64,000 nucleotides of DNA from assembly GCA_018657495.1 (NCBI GenBank), contig JABHXA010000015.1:1-64000 (forward strand), read 5' to 3'. Source of the DNA: Fidelibacterota bacterium. Its GTDB lineage: Bacteria; Fidelibacterota; Marinisomatia; SCGC-AAA003-L08; JACNLC01. Position numbers and translations under genes: made by a program. The notes beneath the pieces are model-generated. The model searched no databases, was not told the DNA's origin, and was given only the letters and a program-made list of their open reading frames with translations. Within the stretch, counting starts at the first letter, position 1. Each line of letters begins with the position of its first letter. Shown here piece after piece: positions 26,584-36,188 of this stretch.

Positions 26584-28926
26584 ATGACAGGAAAAGAATA
26601 CTCTCGATTTGAACAGTTCATAATGAACTATGTTGACAAAGTAATTCGGTTTAAATGGCTGGTTTTGATTACCAGTATACTATTAACAGTACTTGCTGTA
26701 ATTGGTGCTAAAAATCTGAGGATTGACACAGACTACCGTGTTTTCTTCAGCGATGAAAACCCGCAGATGCAAGCGTTCGAAGAGATGCAGAAAATATATA
26801 CAAAAGGCGATAATATCATGTTTGTTATCGCATCTGAAACTGATGAAATATTTACTAATCAAACCCTGGATGCTATCGAAAAATTGACTGAAGAAGCCTG
26901 GCAGGTTCCTTTCTCGATCCGTGTAGATGCCATAACTAATTTTCAACATACAAGAGCTGAAGATGATGATTTGATTGTTGAAGATCTCATTCAAAATGCC
27001 ATTCAGGCATCATCTGATGAAATGCAAAATGCCAGAGTCATCGCTGTTGAGGAACCATTTCTTGTAAAGCGGTTAATCAATGAAAGTGCAAGTGTAAGTG
27101 CTGTTAATGTCACACTTCATTTTCCGCAAAAATCTATTTCCGAGGTACCTGAAGCTGTGAATTATTGTCGGGATTTAGCAGCAAAATATGAGTCACAGTA
27201 TCCTGGTATAAAAATTTACACAACTGGCTTGGCCATGCTGAATAACTCATTTTCTGAATCCAGCCAAAAAGATATGACCACCTTGATCCCCCTGATGTTT
27301 CTATCGATGTTTCTGATAATGTTCTTCTCGATAAGATCTGTCAGCGGTACTATTGCTACAATCGGAGTTGTTGTATTCTCAATGATGGTTGCTATGGGAA
27401 TGGCAGGTTGGTTTAACACCGGAATCACTCCACCATCCGCTCAGGCACCAACAATTATCATGACTTTGGCAATTGCCGATTCAATCCATATTTTGGTAAT
27501 TATGTTGAGATCAATGGCTCGGGGAATGAGTAAGTACGACGCCATTAAAGACAGTGTAAGGATCAATTTTCAACCGGTCCTTTTAACCAGTCTTTCAACA
27601 GTTGTCGGTTTCCTCACCATGAATTTTAGCGATGTTCCACCGTTTCATCATTTAGGAAATATCACATCGGTTGGTATCACCGCAGCATTTCTGTTTTCTG
27701 TCATAACACTTCCAGCCATGGTTGCTATTCTTCCTGTGAGAGTAAAAGTAAAACCGAAAACAATTGATGATTCTCCATACATGAATAAATTGGCTGATTT
27801 TGTCATCCGAAACAAAAATCCACTTTTCTACAGCTCATTGATAACCGCTGGTATAATTTCATTATTTGTAATAAAAAATGAATTGAATGACAGTTTTGTT
27901 GATTATTTTGATGAAACTGTTGATTTCAGAATTGCTACCGATTTTACCACGGAAAATCTTACCGGTATTTATCAAGTACAATATTCATTGAATGCATCTG
28001 AAAGCGGTGGCATTAGCGAGCCTGAATACCTAAATTCTGTAGAAGAATTTGCAGAATGGTTCAGACAACAGGATAATGTTTTGCATGTTTCATCCTTCAC
28101 CGACGTTATGAAACGACTGAATAAAAATATGCATGGAGATGATGATAGCTATTACCTGGTGCCGGACAACCGGGAATTGGCTGCCCAATATCTACTTTTA
28201 TATGAGATGTCTCTTCCATATGGACTCGATCTGAATAACCAGATTAATGTGGATAAATCGGCGACAAGATTTATCGTGACGCTGGATAATATCACATCTA
28301 AGGAAATTATCGCCATGGGTTATATGGGTGAACAATGGCTTATCCAGAACGCGCCTGAATATATGCAGGCATATGGTTCCAGTCCGGCGCTTATGTTTTC
28401 AAATATTTCAAAAATGAATGTTCAGAGTATGATCAAGGGTAGTATTATCGCTTTGGTTCTCATTTCCCTCATTATGATTTTTGCCCTGAGAAACTGGAAG
28501 GTAGGGACCTTGAGTCTAATTCCAAATCTTATGCCGGCAGCGGTTGGTTTTGGATTATGGGGTATGACTTCAGGTAGAATTGATATAGGGCTATCGGTTG
28601 TCATGGGAATGACACTGGGTATCGTTGTTGATGATTCAATCCATTTTTTAAGTAAATATCTTAGGGCTAGAAGAGAAAATAACCTAAGTCCTGAAGACGC
28701 CGTCAGATATGCCTTTACCACAGTTGGGAAAGCGCTCACAGTCACAACATTAATTCTTGTAGTTGGGTTTCTTATTCTGTCATTTTCAGCATTTTCAATG
28801 AATTCCAATATGGCAAAATTGACATCAGTTACCATTGTTATTGCTCTGGTTGCAGATTTCATTTTCCTACCGCCATTATTGATAAAGGTTGAAAACTGGA
28901 GATCCCTTATAAAAGGTGATGATTGA
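26584..28926 (+). CDS. RND-superfamily (MMPL-type) exporter
   Basis: A 780-aa inner-membrane protein with the same plan as the transporter at 13421: TM1 (about 22-43), periplasmic domain, TM2-6 (about 220-375), TM7, second periplasmic domain and TM8-12 (about 620-770). Key segments are IADSIHILVIMLRSMARG and, in the second half, TLGIVVDDSIHFLSKYLRARR. AAAGGAAAAGGA precedes the ATG. Gene order Rrf2, RND, LolA-like, outer-membrane barrel indicates a complete route from the inner to the outer membrane for a lipid-like substrate, which is not identified. Confidence 0.9.
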   Translation: MTGKEYSRFEQFIMNYVDKVIRFKWLVLITSILLTVLAVIGAKNLRIDTDYRVFFSDENPQMQAFEEMQKIYTKGDNIMFVIASETDEIFTNQTLDAIEKLTEEAWQVPFSIRVDAITNFQHTRAEDDDLIVEDLIQNAIQASSDEMQNARVIAVEEPFLVKRLINESASVSAVNVTLHFPQKSISEVPEAVNYCRDLAAKYESQYPGIKIYTTGLAMLNNSFSESSQKDMTTLIPLMFLSMFLIMFFSIRSVSGTIATIGVVVFSMMVAMGMAGWFNTGITPPSAQAPTIIMTLAIADSIHILVIMLRSMARGMSKYDAIKDSVRINFQPVLLTSLSTVVGFLTMNFSDVPPFHHLGNITSVGITAAFLFSVITLPAMVAILPVRVKVKPKTIDDSPYMNKLADFVIRNKNPLFYSSLITAGIISLFVIKNELNDSFVDYFDETVDFRIATDFTTENLTGIYQVQYSLNASESGGISEPEYLNSVEEFAEWFRQQDNVLHVSSFTDVMKRLNKNMHGDDDSYYLVPDNRELAAQYLLLYEMSLPYGLDLNNQINVDKSATRFIVTLDNITSKEIIAMGYMGEQWLIQNAPEYMQAYGSSPALMFSNISKMNVQSMIKGSIIALVLISLIMIFALRNWKVGTLSLIPNLMPAAVGFGLWGMTSGRIDIGLSVVMGMTLGIVVDDSIHFLSKYLRARRENNLSPEDAVRYAFTTVGKALTVTTLILVVGFLILSFSAFSMNSNMAKLTSVTIVIALVADFIFLPPLLIKVENWRSLIKGDD

Positions 28927-28989
28927 TTTACTACAGTTTGAATAGATAATAATTGACACATAATAATAATTAAAAGAAAAAGAGAGAAA

Positions 28990-29787
28990 ATGAAAAAACA
29001 AAAAAGATTTCAATTTATGTTAATGCTTGTCGTATTTGTCATGGGTATGCATCTGGCAATTGCTCAAACGGCTGAAAAAAAGGGTCTTGAAATTGCCATG
29101 GAAGCAGATATGAGGGATATGGGATTTGGAGATTCAAAATCTGAGATGGAGATGACTCTGCGCAACAGGAATGGGCAGGCAAGTCGCCGGGCAATTCGAA
29201 ACAAAACGCTGGAAGTCAAAGGCGATGGTGATAAATCACTGGTCATATTTGACGAACCAAAGGATGTGAAGGGGACTGCATTTTTATCCTTTACCCATGC
29301 CACCGGCCCTGATGATCAATGGTTATACCTGCCGGCACTGAAGCGGGTTAAAAGGATTTCATCAAATAATAAATCCGGTCCGTTTATGGGCAGTGAATTT
29401 GCCTTTGAAGATATCAGTTCACAGGAGATTGACAAATACAAATATAAATACATACGGGATGAAGAATACAGCGGGATGGATTGTTTTGTTATCGAGCGCT
29501 ATCCCGTTGATCCAAAATCCGGGTATACTAAACAAGTCGTTTGGTACGATAAAGCAGAATACCGCCAGCATAAGGTTGATTCATATGATCGGAAGGGCAG
29601 TTTGCTAAAAACCTTAACCATACGTGATTATAATAAATATAATGATAAATACTGGCGCTCAGGTGAAATGAAAATGGTAAATCATATCACCGGCAAAAGC
29701 ACTGATTTGAAATTTACTAATTATGGTTTTTCGAATGGTTTCACCGAACGTGATTTTGATAAAAACAGTCTCAAGCGTATCAAATAA
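28990..29787 (+). CDS. LolA-like outer-membrane lipoprotein-sorting family protein
   Basis: A 265-aa exported protein (signal peptide about 1-26, cleaved after AIA-QT). It shares with the protein at 15850 the blocks SLVIFDEPKDVKGTAFL, QWLYLPALKRVKRISSNNKSG and MGSEFAFEDI. The expected fold is a periplasmic half-barrel that binds acyl chains. It sits 63 nt after the RND gene and 26 nt before the barrel gene, which supports a role as periplasmic shuttle. Confidence 0.87.
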   Translation: MKKQKRFQFMLMLVVFVMGMHLAIAQTAEKKGLEIAMEADMRDMGFGDSKSEMEMTLRNRNGQASRRAIRNKTLEVKGDGDKSLVIFDEPKDVKGTAFLSFTHATGPDDQWLYLPALKRVKRISSNNKSGPFMGSEFAFEDISSQEIDKYKYKYIRDEEYSGMDCFVIERYPVDPKSGYTKQVVWYDKAEYRQHKVDSYDRKGSLLKTLTIRDYNKYNDKYWRSGEMKMVNHITGKSTDLKFTNYGFSNGFTERDFDKNSLKRIK

Positions 29788-29813
29788 TCAAGTTTAGAAA
29801 AAGGATTATTTTT

Positions 29814-31010
29814 ATGCGGTTTATAAATCAACAAATTATCATAATTACGTTTATGATTGCTGGTCTTTCCGGAATTGACTTTTCCGGGAATGCCGTTCTC
29901 CAATATCAATATTTCCCGGACTCACCGCTTTTGGAAATACAATCTGGGTCATCGTATTCACTTTCCCTGAAACCAGAGTTTTATCATGAATGGAATGACG
30001 GATATCAGAATTTGTTTTTTGTCCCATTTTATCGATATGATGAGGTAGATGTGGAACGAACACATTTCGACATTCGGGAATTGTACTGGTCCTATATCGC
30101 AAATACCTGGGAAATAAAAACAGGGATTGCCCAGATATTCTGGGGTGTTACAGAATCCCAGCATCTGGTTGATATCATCAATCAGACTGATTTTGTTGAG
30201 GGTATTGATGGAGAAAAAAAACTGGGGCAGCCCATGTTGGATTTAACACTGATCAATGATTGGGGTGTATTGGACCTGATACTGTTACCGGGATTCAGGG
30301 AGCGCACTTTTGCAGGCAAGGAGGGGCGCTTGAGATTTCCATTTATAATTGATGTTGATCATCCAATTTACCAGGCCGACGATGGCGATGAGAATATTGA
30401 TTTTGCCGCCAGATACTCACATTATATTCAGAATGTGGATTTTGCATTTAGTTATTTTTATGGCAATAGTCGGGAACCGCGATATACGCTTCTGCCTGAA
30501 AACCAGGTGGAAATGATCATCACACCAGTATATGATTTAATTAATCAGTTTGGATTTGAACTCCAATACACCTCTGAGAATGGCTGGTTGTGGAAGGTGG
30601 AATCAATAGTACGGGAAAACCGTGGTAATCAATTCTTTTCATTTACCGGTGGTTATGAATATACCTTCTCAAATGTAAATGGAAAGGGACTTGATATCGG
30701 CATCTTGACAGAATATCTGTATGATGATAGAGATTTGGAAGACTTCGCACCGAATCCGTTTGATAATCACCTTTTTGCAGGAATGCGCCTGGCATTCAAC
30801 GATGTGCAAAGTACCGATCTGTTGGCAGGGGCAATGATTAATAATGATAACAGCAGCGTTTTTTATACGGTTGAAGGCAGCCGCAGACTTGGCGAATCTA
30901 TAAAACTTATTCTGGAAATAAGGGCATTTTCGAATATCCCTGAAGATGATTTTTTCTATGGATTCAGAAATGATAATCATGCCAAATTGGATTTGGAATG
31001 GTATTTTTAA
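29814..31010 (+). CDS. Outer-membrane beta-barrel protein of the RND/LolA-like module
   Basis: A 398-aa exported protein of alternating beta strands that ends in the assembly signal LDLEWYF. Blocks such as LYWSYIANTWEIKTGIAQIFWGVTES and GQPMLDLTLINDWGVLDLILLPGFRERTFAG resemble the DUF1302-like barrels often encoded beside COG2834 proteins and RND exporters. I infer the outer-membrane step of the module. A weak terminator follows at 31041. Confidence 0.75.
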   Translation: MRFINQQIIIITFMIAGLSGIDFSGNAVLQYQYFPDSPLLEIQSGSSYSLSLKPEFYHEWNDGYQNLFFVPFYRYDEVDVERTHFDIRELYWSYIANTWEIKTGIAQIFWGVTESQHLVDIINQTDFVEGIDGEKKLGQPMLDLTLINDWGVLDLILLPGFRERTFAGKEGRLRFPFIIDVDHPIYQADDGDENIDFAARYSHYIQNVDFAFSYFYGNSREPRYTLLPENQVEMIITPVYDLINQFGFELQYTSENGWLWKVESIVRENRGNQFFSFTGGYEYTFSNVNGKGLDIGILTEYLYDDRDLEDFAPNPFDNHLFAGMRLAFNDVQSTDLLAGAMINNDNSSVFYTVEGSRRLGESIKLILEIRAFSNIPEDDFFYGFRNDNHAKLDLEWYF

Positions 31011-31040
31011 ATAAGGTAATGTATCCTTCATAACTATTAG

Positions 31041-31060
31041 TAAAAACCTTTTGGTTTTTA
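31041..31060 (+). terminator. Possible terminator after the barrel gene
   Basis: An 8-bp perfect stem TAAAAACC / GGTTTTTA with loop TTTT, 30 nt after the stop codon of the barrel gene. The U-tract is mostly inside the stem, so the strength is uncertain. Confidence 0.5.
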
Positions 31061-31091
31061 TTGAAATTGATCTTTATATGGTCTTATTATT

Positions 31092-31109
31092 AGTACGTTA
31101 TTATGTACT
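31092..31109. promoter_or_regulatory. Possible operator of the Phd/RelE pair
   Basis: AGTAC-N8-GTACT is an inverted repeat 18 nt upstream of the antitoxin start codon, where a Phd/YefM antitoxin would be expected to autorepress. Confidence 0.45.
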
Positions 31110-31126
31110 TTAATTAAGGTTATTTT

Positions 31127-31402
31127 ATGAAGTCAATTGATCTTGAAAAAGATATTAAACCATTATCAGAATTTCGTGCGCATACAGCGAACTATGTCAA
31201 GCAAGTGCGAGAAACCAAACGGCCACTAGTAATAACTCAGCATGGCAAGAGTGCAGCTATTTTAATTGATGTTAATGTATTTCAATCCCTCATTTACAAA
31301 ATCGAATTGCTCGAAGATATCCAAATGGCAAATGATCAATTCGACAGTGGTCAGGGAATTAGTCAGGAAGATGTAAAGAGTCAACTTAGAATATCTACAT
31401 GA
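31127..31402 (+). CDS. Phd/YefM-family antitoxin
   Basis: A 91-aa antitoxin. The N-terminal Phd fold is clear (PLSEFRAHTANYVKQVRETKRPLVITQHGKSAAILIDVNVFQSL). The C-terminal third is acidic and would wrap the toxin. It overlaps the toxin gene by 4 nt (ATGA), typical of type II pairs, and has a small inverted repeat upstream. Confidence 0.9.
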   Translation: MKSIDLEKDIKPLSEFRAHTANYVKQVRETKRPLVITQHGKSAAILIDVNVFQSLIYKIELLEDIQMANDQFDSGQGISQEDVKSQLRIST

Positions 31403-31713
31403 GACTAAAAATCATTTGGTCTCCTCTATCGGTTGATAGATTGAAGGAGATCATTGAGTTCATCAATTTAGACAACCCTGGGGCAGCAGATATTTGGGTG
31501 TCCTCTTTATTTAAAAAGGTTGATGCGCTTATTAATTTTCCAGAGTCAGGTAGATTCGTTCCGGAGCTCAAAGATAACAAAACTCGCGAGCTGATTTTCG
31601 GTAATTATAGAATAATCTACTCCATTGAGACTGATGTAATAAGGGTTCTTACAATCAGAAATACTCGGCAAGATGAACTAACTGATTCAAACCCTAAGTT
31701 GGATGAATTCTAA
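31399..31713 (+). CDS. RelE/ParE-family toxin
   Basis: A 104-aa toxin of the RelE/ParE fold. WSPLSVDRLKEIIEFINLDNPGAADIWV is the N-terminal helix pair and RELIFGNYRIIYSIETDVIRVLTIRNTRQ the conserved strand core. Whether it cuts mRNA on the ribosome (RelE) or poisons gyrase (ParE) cannot be decided; the N-terminal NPGAA pattern is closer to ParE. Co-translated with the antitoxin. Confidence 0.88.
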   Translation: MRLKIIWSPLSVDRLKEIIEFINLDNPGAADIWVSSLFKKVDALINFPESGRFVPELKDNKTRELIFGNYRIIYSIETDVIRVLTIRNTRQDELTDSNPKLDEF

Positions 31714-31801
31714 TATTCAAGAAACAGGAACCCGGAATGCTACGACGTTAAAATCGGGGCCAGTTATTTCAGCAGTTATTAAATAATCCATTATAATTAA
31801 C

Positions 31802-31840
31802 AAATCCCCGTCAAGAATTATTTTCTTGATGGGGATTTTT
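31802..31840 (+). terminator. Intrinsic terminator after the toxin-antitoxin pair
   Basis: A 16-bp stem with one G-T pair (AAATCCCCGTCAAGAA, 31802-31817, with its complement at 31823-31838), a 5-nt loop and a run of T. It is the strongest terminator in the window and closes the toxin-antitoxin operon. Confidence 0.8.
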
Positions 31841-31958
31841 GCATGTAAGCATATTTGACTTTCTTTTTGTATTAAATTTGCAGGAAGTCTTGAATAGAAT
31901 AATGCCAATTTATTCGACAGGATTTTGACGCTAACCATAACTGATCAAAGGGGCAAAT

Positions 31959-32864
31959 ATGAAATCCATCCATTTATGTATCCTATTTCTAATGATTAAT
32001 CCAATATTTCAACAGAACTATTCTCTAGATTTTGATGGTTCTATGGATTACGTTCAGATTGACGGGGGATCCGCTTTACTCTCAAATACCAGTGACATGA
32101 CAATAAGCGGCTGGGTTTATCTTCGTAATTACAACTCCGGGTGGCCTGATTTTGATGGTTTATTTGGCGTCAGGAATGAAGCCAATGCTGATTTTTATAT
32201 CCTCCAGCATGTTAATTTTCAACTTGAAGGTCGTCTAAGAAACAGCAATAACGAAGTGTTTAGTGTGGATACCGAGGCAAATCTAATCCAGCCGGAGCAA
32301 TGGCAGCATGTGGCATTAACATATAATGGAGAAGAACTAAAACTCTATTTAAATGGAGTTTTGGCTGGAAATACATCTGCATCAGGTCAAATAAATAATT
32401 CGGGAGAACCGTTCATTATTGGGTCTGTATTCTTTCAGGAAAATGATTTTGATCTGGATGGCCTGGCTGATGATATCCGCATTTGGTCGCGGGCACTGAG
32501 TCAGGAAGACATTATGGGATACATGGATCAGGATGTTTCCGGTGAAGAAGATCTCATCGGATACTGGAAGCTCAATGAGGGCACCGGCAATACCGTTTAT
32601 AATTCTGTCTCTGATAATTATCATGGATATTTTTCAGGAGATCCAACCTGGAGTGAAAATACCTCACCTGTTCAGGATCAGTTCTGTGGATTACCAGGAG
32701 ATGTGAATGGCGATGATAGCCTGGATGTAACAGATATTGTCACCGTTGTAAGTGCAATAATTGATCATGAATATGATGATGTTATTTGCGCCGACATGAA
32801 TGAGGATGAGATAATAAATGTCCTCGATATTGTATCAATCGTGAATTTGATTATGGGTATATAA
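31959..32864 (+). CDS. Secreted LamG-domain protein with dockerin
   Basis: A 301-aa exported protein: signal peptide (about 1-19), then a LamG/concanavalin-like jelly roll (about 20-215), then a dockerin. SLDFDGSMDYVQI, MTISGWVYLRN, WQHVALTYNGEELKLYLNGVLAG and DDIRIWSRALSQEDI are classical LamG blocks. Residues about 240-301 are two calcium loops (GDVNGDDSLDVTDIV and ADMNEDEIINVLDIV). A carbohydrate-binding role is plausible. It lies 63 nt before the secreted endonuclease gene and may be co-transcribed. Confidence 0.87.
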   Translation: MKSIHLCILFLMINPIFQQNYSLDFDGSMDYVQIDGGSALLSNTSDMTISGWVYLRNYNSGWPDFDGLFGVRNEANADFYILQHVNFQLEGRLRNSNNEVFSVDTEANLIQPEQWQHVALTYNGEELKLYLNGVLAGNTSASGQINNSGEPFIIGSVFFQENDFDLDGLADDIRIWSRALSQEDIMGYMDQDVSGEEDLIGYWKLNEGTGNTVYNSVSDNYHGYFSGDPTWSENTSPVQDQFCGLPGDVNGDDSLDVTDIVTVVSAIIDHEYDDVICADMNEDEIINVLDIVSIVNLIMGI

Positions 32865-32927
32865 AATACTATTATTGATTTGGAAAATGATTCTAGAAAT
32901 TATCATTAAAGGATTAAGAGAAAAATT

Positions 32928-33989
32928 GTGAATATAATTATAAATAAAAAAATTATCTTTCTTATTGCCATGTTTTCATTTTCTATCAACCAGGATTTGG
33001 ATGATCTTGAGTTTGGAAATGAAAATACACTGGATATCATGACCTGGAATATTGAATGGTTTCCCAAAAATGGACAGGTCACAATGGACTATGTTGGACA
33101 AATTATTGAAGCACTTGAAATGGATATTATGGCAATCCAGGAGGTGGATAATATAAATTCATTTAATCAGATGATTGACGATTTGCCTATGTATGAAGGA
33201 TATTTGGAATCATCATGGTTCGCCGGGCTTGCGTATATATACAATACTGAAACGATTGAAATTAATGATATATATGAGATTTATACAACATCGCCATATT
33301 GGAGTCCATTCCCCCGCTCACCAATGGTCATAGATTTCAATTTTATGGGCTCACAATATTTCTTAATCAATAATCATTTCAAATGTTGTGGTGATGGAAT
33401 CATGAACTTAAATGACAGTGGGGATGAGGAAACTCGAAGATATATTGCCAGTAATCTTCTCAAAGATTATATCGATGATAATTTGCCAAATAGTAGGGTC
33501 ATTGTCCTTGGCGATCTTAACGATATCTTAACCGATGATTATGATAACAATGTATTTCAAACAATCATGGAAGATCCAGCTAATTATACTTTTACTGATA
33601 TGGAAATTGCTGAGGGTAGTAGTTCAAACTGGTCGTATCCCAATTGGCCTTCCCATATTGATCATATTTTTATAACGAATGAATTATTTGATATCTTTGG
33701 AAACGATGTCTCTATTTGCGAGACGATAAGAATTGATGATTATATGAATGGTGGATTTTGGGAATACGACCAGAATATCTCAGATCATCGACCTGTTGCC
33801 TTAAAGCTTGGTTTTGATACTATGGTTACTGGTGACTTTAGTGATGATGGAGTTTTAGATATTCTGGATATAGTGATTTTGGTATCTCTCATTTTAAATG
33901 ATCAATATAATCAAATTGGCGATTTTAACTTAGATGGTGACCTAGATATACAGGATCTTGTGATAATGGTGAATCTAATACTGAGCTGA
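32928..33989 (+). CDS. Secreted endonuclease/exonuclease/phosphatase-family protein with dockerin
   Basis: A 353-aa exported protein starting at GTG. After the signal peptide (about 1-21) come the catalytic blocks of the EEP superfamily: MTWNIEWF with metal-binding Asn41, IQEVD with Glu72, INNHFKCCGDG, VLGDLND, and SDHRPV with the catalytic Asp-His pair. A dockerin follows (about 300-353). An extracellular DNase that scavenges phosphate or nucleotides is the most likely role; a lipid phosphatase is possible. Confidence 0.85.
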   Translation: MNIIINKKIIFLIAMFSFSINQDLDDLEFGNENTLDIMTWNIEWFPKNGQVTMDYVGQIIEALEMDIMAIQEVDNINSFNQMIDDLPMYEGYLESSWFAGLAYIYNTETIEINDIYEIYTTSPYWSPFPRSPMVIDFNFMGSQYFLINNHFKCCGDGIMNLNDSGDEETRRYIASNLLKDYIDDNLPNSRVIVLGDLNDILTDDYDNNVFQTIMEDPANYTFTDMEIAEGSSSNWSYPNWPSHIDHIFITNELFDIFGNDVSICETIRIDDYMNGGFWEYDQNISDHRPVALKLGFDTMVTGDFSDDGVLDILDIVILVSLILNDQYNQIGDFNLDGDLDIQDLVIMVNLILS

Positions 33990-34063
33990 TCTATAGGTAA
34001 ATTATGGCAATTTACACAACATAAAGGCAGACCCTCTTTATCTATGGAGGTATTAAAAACCAT

Positions 34064-34639
34064 TTGGTTACGACTCTGATGATGAATACTCAGAAACATG
34101 ATATCAAAGTAATCACAGTAATGGCTTTAATTGCAATGCCCATTATTTACCTTGCTTACAGGCTGGTGAAATATGGTTTAGCAACTGGTTTAAAAACTGG
34201 GAGTTATCTATATGCTGGTTTACTGGTTTTTCCAGCAATGGCATTGGTAGTCATCTGTGCATTGTTCCTACAAAAACCACTCACCGAAATACTGTCGCAA
34301 TCATTTGTAGATTTTCTATTTGGCCGTCATCATGTCCAACGCCCTGAACCCAAGTATGGTATCCCGGAATTCCAACACGAATGGCGTCATTTTGAAGAAG
34401 CAATTCTGGAGTATGAAAAGATTGCAGTAAATTTTCCAGAGGAACTCAAACCTTGGGCTGACATGATTGAAATTGTCATGTTGAAACTAAAGGATCCTGA
34501 TAGAGCTACGAAAATGTTTCATAAGGGAATAGCAAAATTAAAGGATGAGGAAAACCGCAGGGAACTCACAATAATATATCTTGCTCATTGCTCAAGAATC
34601 GGTTTTGAACCGGAATTGCAAAACCAAAAGCAGGTATGA
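34064..34639 (+). CDS. Hypothetical membrane protein with helical C-terminal domain
   Basis: I do not recognise this 191-aa protein. It has two hydrophobic segments (about 18-40 and 48-70) followed by a soluble helical region (FEEAILEYEKIAVNFPEELKPWADMIE, then a second KMFHKGIAKLKDEENRR helix) reminiscent of TPR units. The start is uncertain: TTG at 34064 lies 13 nt after GGAGG, while ATGs at 34079 and 34082 lie further away. It stands between dockerin genes but carries no export signal of that kind. Confidence 0.65.
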   Translation: MVTTLMMNTQKHDIKVITVMALIAMPIIYLAYRLVKYGLATGLKTGSYLYAGLLVFPAMALVVICALFLQKPLTEILSQSFVDFLFGRHHVQRPEPKYGIPEFQHEWRHFEEAILEYEKIAVNFPEELKPWADMIEIVMLKLKDPDRATKMFHKGIAKLKDEENRRELTIIYLAHCSRIGFEPELQNQKQV

Positions 34640-34902
34640 TTCCATCACGAAATTGCACCTGACATAATACCTCTTTTGATAATCTTTAAGTGAATCCTGA
34701 TGTTCAAACCCTATAAATAATTCCCAGCGCCAGAATTGTAACAACATGAAAACAATAACAGCCAATCACATACATATCGATTAACTTTAGTAATTTCAAT
34801 CCATCATTCGGACAAGGATTCACAACTTAAAGACCCGAAGGTTCTGTTTAAGCGTTATATTCTTTAGGTCCAAATTATACTGCAACAAACGAAAGAGCAG
34901 GT

Positions 34903-36123
34903 ATGAAGAGAATTACAATTTTCCTATTTATCAGTTTCACCTATGCTACGGTGATCAATATTCCTGCAGATTACTACACAATTCAAGAAGGTATCGACAT
35001 CTCCACCGATGGTGATACCGTGCTTGTTCAACCAAACACTTATTACGAGAATATCAATTTCAATGGCCACAATATCACAGTAGGCTCAATGTTTATCATG
35101 ACTGGCGATTCCAATTATATTTCTCAAACTGTAATTGATGGGAATCAAAACGGTAGCGTTGTGAACTTCGATAGCGCCGAAGATAATACAGCTATTCTAA
35201 ATGGATTCATAATTCAGAACGGGTCGGGAAATGAAAATTATTTGGGTACATCGTATGGCGGCGGAATTCGCTGTAATAGCTCGGATCCCAAATTAATGAA
35301 TCTAAAAATAATTAATAATACTGCCGACTATGGTGGGGGAATATCCTGTAATTTTTCAGATCCAATCCTGATAAATATTCATATCAGTAATAATTCAGCT
35401 GTTGCCGGTGGAGGTGGAATGGAAAATTATTCTTCAAATCCATCATTGAATGATATTACAATTTCTTATAATACCGCTGTCGAATATGGTGGCGGCATGG
35501 CAAATGATTTTGCTTCTCCCATACTAATAAATTGCATTTTTCATAATAACACATCTCTTGAAAATGTCGGTGGTGGTGTTTCCAATTACACAACCTCGTC
35601 GCCAATATTGATTAATTGCACATTTTACAATAATTCAGCTGTTATTGGCGGAGGTTTATGGAATGGCGGAGCAACTTCAACCGTAACAAATTGTATATTC
35701 TGGGCGGATACACCCGACGAATTTTTTGGAAATATTTCAAATGTCAGTTACTCAAATATTCAAGGAGGCTATGAAGGTTTTGGCAATATAGAAAGTGATC
35801 CACTATTTCTTGACCCCGACAATGACGATTTCCATCTTGGATATGATTCTCCTTGCATTGATGTTGGTGATCCAAACTCCCCACTGGATCCTGACGGCAC
35901 TATAACGGATATGGGAGCATACTATTTTGATCAAAACGGTGATTGTCCCGTTCAAGGTGATGTTTCCGGTGATGGCAATCTTGATGTTATTGACATTGTG
36001 CAAACTGTTGATTGCATCCTTAACAACAGCGATGATTGCTTTTGTGCCGATCTAGATTCAAACGGCACTATCGATGTCCTTGATATTGTCATGATGGTTG
36101 ACCTGATTTTAGGGAGTAATTAA
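34903..36123 (+). CDS. Secreted parallel beta-helix protein with C-terminal dockerin
   Basis: A 406-aa paralogue of the protein at 7993-9207: signal peptide (1-15), IPADYYTIQEGIDIS, VQPNTYYENINFNG, then beta-helix coils with GGGI/GGGM turns (about 115-255). It closes with SPCIDVGDPNSPLDPDGTITDMGAYYF and two dockerin loops (about 345-406). The dockerin-coding DNA is almost identical to that of the next gene (39215-39370), indicating recent duplication or gene conversion. Possibly co-transcribed with the gene at 36189 (65-nt gap). Confidence 0.85.
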   Translation: MKRITIFLFISFTYATVINIPADYYTIQEGIDISTDGDTVLVQPNTYYENINFNGHNITVGSMFIMTGDSNYISQTVIDGNQNGSVVNFDSAEDNTAILNGFIIQNGSGNENYLGTSYGGGIRCNSSDPKLMNLKIINNTADYGGGISCNFSDPILINIHISNNSAVAGGGGMENYSSNPSLNDITISYNTAVEYGGGMANDFASPILINCIFHNNTSLENVGGGVSNYTTSSPILINCTFYNNSAVIGGGLWNGGATSTVTNCIFWADTPDEFFGNISNVSYSNIQGGYEGFGNIESDPLFLDPDNDDFHLGYDSPCIDVGDPNSPLDPDGTITDMGAYYFDQNGDCPVQGDVSGDGNLDVIDIVQTVDCILNNSDDCFCADLDSNGTIDVLDIVMMVDLILGSN

Positions 36124-36188
36124 TATTTCCCTATTTGGGTAGCGTAAAAATGATTGATACACTATAAATATAAATAGAAGTAGATCAA

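Noticed and set aside
31717..31938. 73-residue minus-strand frame after the toxin gene
   Set aside because: It passes through the strong terminator hairpin at 31802-31840 and has no recognisable motif.
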